The notes beneath the pieces are model-generated. The model saw only the letters and a program-made list of their open reading frames with translations. It searched no databases and was not told the origin of the DNA. A stretch of 6,198 bases of DNA from positions 1 through 6,198 of the forward strand of contig JACOEF010000273.1 of the NCBI GenBank assembly GCA_024998705.1. Reading direction: 5' to 3'. The translations under genes were made by a program, and so were the position numbers. Position 1 is the first letter of the stretch, and each line of letters begins with the position of its first letter. Shown in pieces: positions 1 to 5,787 of this stretch. Source of the DNA: Nitrospira sp. GTDB lineage: Bacteria; Nitrospirota; Nitrospiria; Nitrospirales; Nitrospiraceae.

Positions 1-196
1 CGCGTCCCTTGGCCTGACTACGCTGGTTCTCATGCTGCCAATCGATCGGAAACCCATCCTGATCCGCCGACTGAAAATCCTCCAGCACCAACACACCGGA
101 CTCACCCGCATAGGCCGGCGCATCAGACCCCGTCATACAGCCTAGCCCCATCAAACCCAAGAACCCGATTGCCGCAACCAACATCCTCATAGCCAT
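1..196 (-). CDS. Exported protein, N-terminal 65 residues only; DUF3047-like
   Basis: The gene starts at ATG 196 and runs off the left edge, so only its first 65 residues are visible. Two other in-frame ATG codons follow at 190 and 184. The first is preferred because a GAGGG ribosome-binding site (205-209) sits 8 nt upstream of it. Residues 5-20 form a hydrophobic signal-peptide core. It could end at the AYA|GE signal peptidase I site (residues 28-31). Cys20 follows Leu-Gly but the lipobox is poor, so a lipoprotein is less likely. The mature start (VLVLEDFQSADQDGFPIDW) has the 'DF...dG.P..W' look of DUF3047 proteins, a family without established function; this match is from memory and rests on few residues. 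It lies 23 nt after the bd-like gene, probably as the next cistron of the same transcript, and would act in the periplasm. Confidence 0.6.
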   Translation of the reverse strand, partial: MAMRMLVAAIGFLGLMGLGCMTGSDAPAYAGESGVLVLEDFQSADQDGFPIDWQHENQRSQAKGR

Positions 197-219
197 CTCA
201 CATTCCCTCATCAACGTCC

Positions 220-2088
220 TTATCCCTCATGAGAGGGAGACGGCAGAAAACCTGCCTCCTTCTCCGCACTCACATCTTCATGCATCACGGGCTGCTGCCC
301 GCGCTGACAGACCCAGAACAGAAAAAACACCGCCCCCCAAAACAGCACCATGTTGATCGTGACCATTTTGGCGGCGAAGCCGAGCGACGGGGTAAACGCC
401 CAGGGAGACGTATCCGGCATCAACTCATTGACGTGCCAGGCCAACCTCCCGGAAGAACGGATATATCCCATCAACCCCATGACCCAGGTAAACGCGGCCG
501 CCAATCCAAACAAGCCGACCATGCCGCGAATCGAAATCTGCCCCCACTGCACAGGCCCGTGAATCGTGGCACCGCGCAACATGAGCCGGTTCAGCAACAA
601 ACCCAATGTGACCACGAGCAGCGTGGTGACTGCCTGCGGACCGGACAGCCCGACGCGGAGGCTGGCGGGAAGATAAAATCCATACACCGATAGGCCGATG
701 ATGTGCGCCGTCCCGAGGCCGAACAGGGCCCCAAGAATCACATTTCCCGACTTGGCCCATGAGATCGTCATCGTCCGATTTGCGCGTCGATAAAAAATGT
801 AGCTCAACGCGGTGATGCAGATCATCACGTTGACCGCCCCGTTCTTCGACGACATAACTCCGTAGTTTCCAATCACCGGATGTTGCGCTCCGCCCATGGC
901 TTTGACTTCCGTCCCGGTCATCAGAATCGTGTGCGGTGTCAACCAGATAAATAAACAACCCGTGAGCGCGAGCAAAAGATATTGATAGTACGGCTGATAC
1001 CGTTCCCCGCCTCGAATTCGCCCCATGCTCTGCCAGAGATAGTAATTCACGCCGAGAAAGAGAGCGCCGATCAACAACGCCTGTACCACAAAGAGCCAAG
1101 TCAACAGCCCGCCCATCATCGTGACGCCCATGCTCTGACTGTACGCATACACGGAACGCATGAGCCAATAACCGGCGAACGGCATCGGCAACAAGGCGCA
1201 GACGGTCACGAACAAAAACACATAGTCCACCCAATCGTAATAAGCCCGTTCCTCCTGGCTCTTCCCGGAAAAGAACCGATAACAGGCGTAGGCCAGGACC
1301 ACCGCGCCACCCGACATGATGTCCGCGAGGAATCGATGCAAGTTCAGGGGATTCCAGAGAGCCGAGCGAAGCAGATGCCAGGGATTGCCCAAATAGCGCC
1401 CTTGTCCGTCGACGCCGGACGGCGCCATCATGAAGGCCGACCAGGCATTGGCCCATAACAGCAGCGAGGTACCGAATACCACCGCCAGCACGCCGATCGA
1501 CAGGTGGACCCACTTCGACTCCGACGCCGCCATATAATCCCAACTGTAGTAGTAGGCAATCGTCAGAAAGGTCGTCCCGACGAACACCAGCGCATACAGG
1601 GGCATCATGACTTTGAAGGTGCCTCCCATGTACTGCATGAAACTGGGATACAGCAGGATAAACATCGTCAGCATCACGCTCCCGACCGCCGCGGTCACGG
1701 ACAACGCAAGCAGCGCCACCTTCAACAGATCTTGCGCCAACCCGTCATACCGCAAGGCCATTGCGGGATTCTTCGCGACCAACCCCAGAAATTCCAAGAG
1801 GACGCAAAAAATCGGCAGGGCCAGAACAAACCCTCCGAAGTAGGTATGCTGCTGAATGATAAACCACATCAACAACCGGCTATCGAGCGACCCGACCTGC
1901 GGGTAGTGGTTCTCATTCGCCGTCGGCGCCGAAGGACCGTCGGGCACACCAGGCGTATGGAAATAGACATCTGCTGAGGGATCGGCGGCGACCAGCGTTT
2001 GTGGACTCAGCAGCAGAACACTCGCGGCCACCAGCAATCCGACTACCAGCAACAGGATCACGGCAGGAAGGGAAAGGCGTTTGATCAT
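220..2088 (-). CDS. Cytochrome bd-like oxidase subunit I (CydA-like), divergent
   Basis: A 622-residue inner-membrane protein, longer than typical CydA (about 520), with an N-terminal signal/anchor helix (8-28) and about 13 more helices. Homology to CydA is seen at fixed points. SRL plus nine residues to His (S70 to H81) matches the segment ending in E. coli H19. GTSLLLWANAW (206-216) matches the helix before its NP motif. NPLNLHRFLADIMSG (246-260) matches NPVAQVKFVHTVASG. GRLAWHVNELMP (547-558) matches GRQPWAIGEVLP. M422 may equal the b558 ligand M393. The H186 position is Ala255, with His251 four residues earlier; E99 and E107 fall on Tyr165 and Thr172/173; E445 is Ser545. The quinol-binding Q loop is replaced by hydrophobic helices (about 325-385). 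Nitrospira genomes carry such bd-like oxidases without CydB. Oxygen reduction is likely but not certain; another membrane electron-transfer role is possible. Its ATG overlaps the upstream stop (ATGA), implying translational coupling. Confidence 0.85.
   Translation of the reverse strand: MIKRLSLPAVILLLVVGLLVAASVLLLSPQTLVAADPSADVYFHTPGVPDGPSAPTANENHYPQVGSLDSRLLMWFIIQQHTYFGGFVLALPIFCVLLEFLGLVAKNPAMALRYDGLAQDLLKVALLALSVTAAVGSVMLTMFILLYPSFMQYMGGTFKVMMPLYALVFVGTTFLTIAYYYSWDYMAASESKWVHLSIGVLAVVFGTSLLLWANAWSAFMMAPSGVDGQGRYLGNPWHLLRSALWNPLNLHRFLADIMSGGAVVLAYACYRFFSGKSQEERAYYDWVDYVFLFVTVCALLPMPFAGYWLMRSVYAYSQSMGVTMMGGLLTWLFVVQALLIGALFLGVNYYLWQSMGRIRGGERYQPYYQYLLLALTGCLFIWLTPHTILMTGTEVKAMGGAQHPVIGNYGVMSSKNGAVNVMICITALSYIFYRRANRTMTISWAKSGNVILGALFGLGTAHIIGLSVYGFYLPASLRVGLSGPQAVTTLLVVTLGLLLNRLMLRGATIHGPVQWGQISIRGMVGLFGLAAAFTWVMGLMGYIRSSGRLAWHVNELMPDTSPWAFTPSLGFAAKMVTINMVLFWGAVFFLFWVCQRGQQPVMHEDVSAEKEAGFLPSPSHEG
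223..238 (-). repeat. Short inverted repeat at the end of the bd-like gene
   Basis: Perfect 6-bp arms TCCCTC (223-228) and GAGGGA (233-238) surround a 4-nt loop. They cover the last codons of the bd-like gene, just before its TAA stop at 220-222. No T-run follows on the minus strand, so this is not an intrinsic terminator. The ATGAGGG motif inside it recurs in the spacer at 205-211, where it forms the ribosome-binding site of the next gene. The hairpin may be incidental. Confidence 0.3.
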
Positions 2089-3170
2089 GACGACGCTCTC
2101 TGGCTGCTCTTCTCAAAGACAGCCGCAGATCCACTCAATGCCGTACCAGCCGTAGCTTCGCGAGACTTGCCGAGAATGCCCATGACGAATGGGCAGCGCA
2201 ATAACGCGCTGGGCACTCCTCCAGGCTGACGATTCTCAATATCCCGCCGATGTCCCAGGTAGTAGCAGTACAGCGCCATCACGCCGCCGACGAGGCCGGC
2301 GACGCCAGCGAAGAGTCCGGATGAACTCATCGGCTGTTTCAACACATACAGACAACCTCCGACCAATACCAGATAGTAGGTCGAGGCAAAGGCCAGCCCG
2401 GGCCACCACCAAAACTTCACTAATTCACCCCAGCGGGTCGCGGACAATCGGGCGATCCAGGGCTCCCCGTTTCCTTGCCCGGCGAAAAACGCCAGCAGCC
2501 CGATCGTTCCTGCTGCCATCGTCACCACAGCACCCTGCACCAATACGGCCATGTCACCGCTGAAGAGCGCCGCCAGAAGCATCGAGAGCCCCACGCAACT
2601 GACCACTCCAGCGGCCACCCACCCCGCCAGTGCCGGGGTCGCTCGCGCCAGCAGAGCACGAAGCCCCGCGCCATCGGGAAAAGTCACGAACGGCCGCCCG
2701 TTGGCTTCAAGCCATCGGACGTAGCCGATCTCGAATGCGTCGCGCGCGACCGCCGTACTTGGCATAATCATGGCCATCATGGCCGGCCCGTCAGGATGTT
2801 GGGTATAGTCATATCCGACCAGCCAGAGCAGCGCCAACACAAGCAGCGACAACTGTACGCCGTACACAAAGCCGATCCAGGCGAGAATCCATCCGATACG
2901 CCGAGCGCCATCCGCGCGCACCAAGTGCGCAAACGGCACCGCTCGACCGACGCGATAGGCGCAGATTGCCGTCACCAGTGACACGGCACCACTCAGAAGC
3001 AACAGCGTCACCGGCTCTGCCAGCGACATGCCATGCTTCGCCGCCCGGTATACCGCGAAGGCCACCAGGCCGGGGACAAACATGACCAGGCGTTTTCGTG
3101 TACGAACGGAATCTTCGGTGACGGCCAGCGTCAAACTTGGAAGGACTCGTAATGCCAATCGGTGCAACAT
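2085..3170 (-). CDS. Unrecognised seven-helix membrane protein, 361 aa
   Basis: I do not recognise this family. From ATG 3170 the protein has 361 residues and about seven hydrophobic segments (roughly 31-45, 53-72, 94-119, 178-203, 207-231, 256-277, 285-306). A soluble stretch lies between helices three and four (about 121-177), containing RDAFEIGYVRWLEANGRPF, and the tail after 307 is polar. The frame stays open upstream to a TTG at 3215 (15 more residues). ATG 3170 is preferred because GGTGA lies 8 nt before it, while the TTG has no well-placed site. Its TGA overlaps the ATG of the bd-like gene by 4 nt, so the two are probably made in fixed proportion. Size and helix count are close to those of CydB, but I see no CydB sequence motif. 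A structural partner of the bd-like subunit is therefore only an inference. Confidence 0.8.
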   Translation of the reverse strand: MLHRLALRVLPSLTLAVTEDSVRTRKRLVMFVPGLVAFAVYRAAKHGMSLAEPVTLLLLSGAVSLVTAICAYRVGRAVPFAHLVRADGARRIGWILAWIGFVYGVQLSLLVLALLWLVGYDYTQHPDGPAMMAMIMPSTAVARDAFEIGYVRWLEANGRPFVTFPDGAGLRALLARATPALAGWVAAGVVSCVGLSMLLAALFSGDMAVLVQGAVVTMAAGTIGLLAFFAGQGNGEPWIARLSATRWGELVKFWWWPGLAFASTYYLVLVGGCLYVLKQPMSSSGLFAGVAGLVGGVMALYCYYLGHRRDIENRQPGGVPSALLRCPFVMGILGKSREATAGTALSGSAAVFEKSSQRASS

Positions 3171-3178
3171 ATTGTCAG

Positions 3179-3183
3179 TCACC
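3179..3183 (-). promoter_or_regulatory. Ribosome-binding site that decides the start at 3170
   Basis: GGTGA, the 3' half of the AGGAGGTGA consensus, is followed by an 8-nt spacer and ATG 3170. This favours the ATG over the in-frame TTG at 3215. Confidence 0.5.
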
Positions 3184-3217
3184 AAACTTAACGAAGCGGG
3201 CCACAAACACGACAAGA

Positions 3218-3237
3218 GAGGCCCTGCGCAAAGCCTC
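3218..3237 (-). promoter_or_regulatory. Hairpin burying a strong GAGGAGG motif in the 75-nt spacer
   Basis: Between the PCP_red gene and the seven-helix protein gene, a GAGGAGG motif (3234-3240) overlaps one arm of a 5-bp inverted repeat (GAGGC 3233-3237 with GCCTC 3218-3222 on the minus strand, 10-nt loop). The motif lies 18 nt before TTG 3215, too far for normal initiation there, and no other good start follows it. No T-run follows the hairpin, so it does not look like a terminator. It may be a chance structure, an mRNA-stability element or a remnant of an earlier start site. Confidence 0.25.
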
Positions 3238-3245
3238 CTCAGTAT

Positions 3246-3746
3246 TTACGCGTCGTCGCGTTGAGCCGCCATGCCGAAATATCGCGCCTTAACCTCTTCC
3301 ATCAGAGCGACGGTCACCGAGCGTTCACCACGATCCACCGCCGTCCGTTCCAATTCCACGCGCGCCATGGCACGAACCGGCGCCGGCACATTGGCTAGAC
3401 GCTGCTCTGCATCAGGGTCCCACGCGACCATATCGCCCGTTTTCGCCTGATCGATCAAATCGTAGGTAATCACTCGTTGCCGTCTGGCTCGGGCAAACCT
3501 CTCCACCAGTTCACGCAAGACAGGAACTGCGTACGGCGGGACACGATCCAGGCGGTGTCTGGCATCATCGGTCCACATCAAACGATCGACCAGTCCATCA
3601 ACCTGCCCCACCGGCACATCGACCCCGACCACCCATCGGCAGGGCCGACACTCTGAGCGGACGAACCACGTGGAATCGCCTTCACGGGAGAGTCGCTCCT
3701 CCACACCCTCGGTATGCATCCATCCGCCGCACCCGCACACAAGCAT
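3246..3746 (-). CDS. Small protein with cysteine ribbon and two PCP_red domains
   Basis: A 166-residue soluble protein without membrane segments. The N-terminus carries Cys4, Cys6, Cys33 and Cys36 (CGCGGW and CRPCRW), suggesting a zinc-ribbon or iron-binding site. Two repeats follow. The first (about 58-102) begins MWTDDARHRLDRVPPYAVPV and the second (about 109-158) begins AWDPDAEQRLANVPAPVRAM. Both fit the PCP_red pattern (W..eA...L..VP..vR...r..vE..A...g...it...v..a). That domain is best known from the C-terminus of the ChlB/BchB subunit of dark-operative protochlorophyllide reductase, and also occurs in small proteins of non-phototrophs where its role is unknown. ATG 3746 is preceded by GAGGGG with a 4-nt spacer. 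The gene sits 35 nt after the DUF420-like gene. A redox or tetrapyrrole-related accessory role is inferred from the domain and the neighbours; no enzymatic residue is identified. Confidence 0.8.
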   Translation of the reverse strand: MLVCGCGGWMHTEGVEERLSREGDSTWFVRSECRPCRWVVGVDVPVGQVDGLVDRLMWTDDARHRLDRVPPYAVPVLRELVERFARARRQRVITYDLIDQAKTGDMVAWDPDAEQRLANVPAPVRAMARVELERTAVDRGERSVTVALMEEVKARYFGMAAQRDDA

Positions 3747-3781
3747 ATCGCCCCTCAGGCCTTCAGTTCCGCTCGACGCTG

Positions 3782-4498
3782 CTACCCGATTTTTCCCGGA
3801 TACAGGATATACAACATCGCATAGGTAAAGGTTCCAGTCAGAAAGAGGATGCAGTAAACAACCATCGTGAAGCGGCCGAGAGCGCGGTGCCGCTGACCGC
3901 CATCAGGCCAGATCCGTTGAATACCCATCTCGACCGCAAACACAATCGCCACCAGCGTGAGAAACCCGATATAGACTTCCAGCTTTCGCATGGAAAACCC
4001 AGCGGACATCACGCGCGTTCCAAAGAGCAGCATCACCACCGCCAGAAGCGCCACAAATATCAGGCTCACCTTTTTCCACGACGTCTGCAACCGAGCCACG
4101 CTGAGGATCCGTGCACCGCTCAGAAACTGCTGCGAGCGAAATCCCAGCACAATCATGTACACGGCCATGACCAATCCAATGATCACCAGAATGATGTGGA
4201 CCGTCAGGACGGGAATGAACACGTAGTCGTAGAGGGCCTGGGAGCCGCCGAACCCTTCTTTGCCTTCAAACGCCAACACCCCCAGCTGCCGGAACAGGTA
4301 GTAGGCGGTGAAGAACCCGACCATCGTCACCATCCCGCCCAACATGAGCCAGTGATGGTGATGGCCGCGATGCTGCTTGGCCTGCAGCCACCCGATGATG
4401 AAGAGCCCCGTGAACAGGGTGGCCATCAACTGACTGAGGTCGGCCCCCATCGTGGCATGGGTCCCGAAGAAACCAGGCTGGCGTAAAAAATCAAACAT
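3782..4498 (-). CDS. DUF420-like six-helix membrane protein (CtaM-related)
   Basis: The 238-residue protein has about six hydrophobic helices (24-40, 51-69, 93-119, 145-165, 174-196, 209-232). DUF420 features are the His-rich segment before helix two (H43, H46-H49, then WLMLGGMV), the helix with VLTVHIILVIIGLVMAVY (H101), and the C-terminal HRALGRFTMVVYCILFLTG (204-222) ending YAMLYILYP. DUF420 members include CtaM, needed for terminal-oxidase assembly in Staphylococcus. Usual members have about four helices in 130-180 residues; here about 80 residues with two helices separate the third and last conserved helices. The start is ATG 4498, 8 nt after the methyltransferase stop. The frame is open 31 codons further up, but only inside the methyltransferase gene, and that extension is Arg/Gly-rich and not hydrophobic. 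A role in oxidase or heme maturation is inferred from the family and the bd-like gene downstream. Confidence 0.75.
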   Translation of the reverse strand: MFDFLRQPGFFGTHATMGADLSQLMATLFTGLFIIGWLQAKQHRGHHHHWLMLGGMVTMVGFFTAYYLFRQLGVLAFEGKEGFGGSQALYDYVFIPVLTVHIILVIIGLVMAVYMIVLGFRSQQFLSGARILSVARLQTSWKKVSLIFVALLAVVMLLFGTRVMSAGFSMRKLEVYIGFLTLVAIVFAVEMGIQRIWPDGGQRHRALGRFTMVVYCILFLTGTFTYAMLYILYPGKIG

Positions 4499-4506
4499 GG
4501 TACATC

Positions 4507-5496
4507 TTACCCGACAGGTTGCCTGACGCCTTGCACCACCGCCGTGCGATCGATTTCTTCCACCGAGCCATAGCCCCCATCGTGCATCCACTGCATGGCC
4601 TCCGCGGTACGGTAGCAGGCGCCTTGTTCAGTATTCACGAGAATATGGACGGCAAAGGCCGCCGTCCAGGCAGGGCTTGTCCCCGACGCATCCAAGAACC
4701 GGTCTTTAATGATCAAGCGTCCACCGGGATTCAGGTGGCTATAGATCTTCTTCACCAACGCCGCATTGGTTGCCAGATCCTGATAGTGCAGGATGTCGGA
4801 CATCAACACCACGTCATAGGGACCACCCAAGGAGTCGCGGTTGAAATCACCGGCCTTCAGGGCAATGCGACCTTCCAGCCCGGCGTCTTTCACCGTCCGC
4901 TCGGTTAATGGAAGCGTCGTCTGTAGATCAAAGACCGTCGCTGAAAGTTGCGGGTAGGTCTGACAAAACGCGATGGCATTGGTGCCGGCGCCACCACCAA
5001 GATCCAGCATCGTCCGAGCCTGGCCGAGCGCGAGCCGCTTCGCCAAATCAGGGCCACTCTGCTGTCCAATCCGGTGCAACACGGAGAGGACATTTGCCCC
5101 AAGCGCAGGATCCGTCTCAAAGACATGCTGCGTGACGGGTGACCGGCCGGTTTTGACGGCCTCTTCCAACTTGCCCCAATTGTCCCATTCGGCATCATGC
5201 AGGAGGAGCAAATGCCCGACATACTGCGGTCCATGCTTGACGAGATGCGTCGTGGCGACCGGCGTGTTGGCATAGAGATCCCCGGACTTCGACAGAAGCC
5301 TGATCGCCACCAGCGCATTCAGAAGGAGCCCCAGCGCCCGCGCATCTGCACTGAGTTTTTCGGCCGCTTCAGAGGCGGTACGACCCCGTCCGTCCAATAC
5401 CGAAAAGACGTCTAACTTCACGGCGGTCAAAAGAATTTTGGTTTCCCAGTAGTACCCTAACTGGAAACCCTCGGCGAGAGACAGTTCACGAGGCAC
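4507..5496 (-). CDS. SAM-dependent O-methyltransferase, family 2 (COMT/BchU/CrtF type)
   Basis: A 329-residue cytosolic enzyme with the usual length and layout of the family. A helical winged dimerisation domain (about 10-85: ETKILLTAVKLDVFSVLDG, then ASEAAEKLSADARALGLLLNAL) precedes a Rossmann SAM domain. Motif I is LDLGGGAGTNA (164-174). The acidic end of strand two is D190 in VFDL, and AGDF (215-218) supplies D217. SDILHYQD (233-240) holds H237 at the place of the catalytic base of plant O-methyltransferases. NPGGRLIIKD (256-265) is the post-catalytic strand. The start is GTG 5496, with GGGTGA (5500-5505) 3 nt upstream. The family methylates hydroxyls of small phenolics, quinone precursors or carotenoids, and BchU methylates a carbon of a chlorin; the substrate cannot be read from the sequence. 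It is the first gene of the minus-strand run, so context suggests a cofactor of the downstream oxidase-like complex. Confidence 0.88.
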   Translation of the reverse strand: MPRELSLAEGFQLGYYWETKILLTAVKLDVFSVLDGRGRTASEAAEKLSADARALGLLLNALVAIRLLSKSGDLYANTPVATTHLVKHGPQYVGHLLLLHDAEWDNWGKLEEAVKTGRSPVTQHVFETDPALGANVLSVLHRIGQQSGPDLAKRLALGQARTMLDLGGGAGTNAIAFCQTYPQLSATVFDLQTTLPLTERTVKDAGLEGRIALKAGDFNRDSLGGPYDVVLMSDILHYQDLATNAALVKKIYSHLNPGGRLIIKDRFLDASGTSPAWTAAFAVHILVNTEQGACYRTAEAMQWMHDGGYGSVEEIDRTAVVQGVRQPVG

Positions 5497-5534
5497 AGAT
5501 CACCCACTCAGATAATGTGGTATTAAAATTTGGC

Positions 5535-5564
5535 ATCTTACCCAGTTCAGAAAGGGAAACGCAA
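5535..5564 (-). promoter_or_regulatory. Candidate sigma-70-type promoter of the methyltransferase-to-oxidase operon
   Basis: On the minus strand, TTGCGT (5559-5564) and TAAGAT (5535-5540) are separated by 18 bp. They match the -35 consensus at 3 of 6 positions and the -10 at 4 of 6. Transcription would begin near 5528, giving a leader of about 32 nt before GTG 5496. An AT-rich stretch just downstream (5511-5530) offers alternative -10 boxes such as TTTAAT. The position, after a terminator and before the first gene of the run, supports a promoter here more than the weak boxes do. Confidence 0.35.
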
Positions 5565-5655
5565 GGCGAGTGGCGAGCAGCGAACAACCTCCGACAACCA
5601 CTACGGACGCGGATTGGACGGCACGATGATCCGGATGAAACTGATGAACTCAACA

Positions 5656-5668
5656 GCTCCGAGGGAGC
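5656..5668. repeat. Short inverted repeat upstream of the candidate promoter
   Basis: GCTCC (5656-5660) and GGAGC (5664-5668) form 5-bp arms around a 3-nt centre. It lies about 90 bp upstream of the candidate -35 box, where an activator could bind, but it is short enough to be chance. Apart from this, the hairpins at 5696-5779 and the candidate promoter, I see nothing else structured in the spacer 5497-5787. Confidence 0.2.
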
Positions 5669-5695
5669 AACATCTGGCGTGAGAAGTGAGACGGT

Positions 5696-5712
5696 CGTGC
5701 GCGGTGCGCACG
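5696..5712. repeat. Perfect 7-bp inverted repeat after the terminator
   Basis: CGTGCGC (5696-5702) and GCGCACG (5706-5712) flank a 3-nt centre. In minus-strand transcripts this hairpin would follow directly after the T-run of the terminator at 5714-5752. It has no T-run of its own. It could back up termination, stabilise an RNA end, or be a protein-binding palindrome upstream of the next operon. Confidence 0.4.
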
Positions 5713-5713
5713 C

Positions 5714-5752
5714 AAACAAAAGGGGCAGTGGTCCGATTTGAACCACTGCCCC
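5714..5752 (-). terminator. Strong intrinsic terminator of the cupredoxin-like gene
   Basis: A perfect 11-bp stem (GGGGCAGTGGT at 5722-5732 with ACCACTGCCCC at 5742-5752) encloses a 9-nt loop. On the minus strand it is followed at once by TTTTGTTT (5721 down to 5714). It lies about 36 nt after the TAG stop of the cupredoxin-like gene, so it should end that transcript and separate it from the methyltransferase operon. On the plus strand the stem is followed by CCGGTC with no T-run, so it is directional. Confidence 0.9.
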
Positions 5753-5756
5753 CCGG

Positions 5757-5779
5757 TCAGCGGGCGATCCCGCCGCTGA
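5757..5779 (-). repeat. Small hairpin between the stop codon and the terminator
   Basis: TCAGCGG (5757-5763) and CCGCTGA (5773-5779) form a 7-bp stem with a 9-nt loop. It begins about 9 nt after the TAG stop at 5788-5790 and ends 4 nt before the main terminator stem. No T-run follows, so it is more likely an mRNA 3'-end stabiliser than a second terminator. Confidence 0.4.
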
Positions 5780-5787
5780 AGACAAAA

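Noticed and set aside
223..238. Inverted repeat as a terminator after the bd-like gene
   Set aside because: It lies inside the last codons, has only 6-bp arms and no T-run, and the next gene starts 23 nt after the stop.
982..1458. Plus-strand open frames of 70 to 199 codons across the window (for example here, 1504-1977, 2475-2981, 3887-4486)
   Set aside because: All are antisense to supported genes, are rich in His, Arg, Gln and Pro as expected for reverse shadows, and show no domain or convincing start.
425..1543. A 372-residue open frame on the minus strand in another frame of the bd-like gene
   Set aside because: It lies wholly inside a clearly membrane-protein-coding frame with recognisable CydA motifs, and its translation is Arg/Gly/His-rich without domain features. 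It is a composition shadow.
2085..3170. Seven-helix protein as a CydB subunit
   Set aside because: Length and helix number are similar, but the typical CydB N-terminal motifs (such as the DGFD segment) are absent. It is kept only as a possible partner.
3246..3746. PCP_red gene as a true chlorophyll biosynthesis gene (chlB/bchB)
   Set aside because: The catalytic nitrogenase-like portion of ChlB is missing. Only the small tail-type domain is present, in two copies.
5486..5785. A 99-codon minus-strand frame across the intergenic spacer
   Set aside because: It runs through the terminator and the candidate promoter and overlaps the methyltransferase start, with a low-complexity Ser/Arg translation and no ribosome-binding support.
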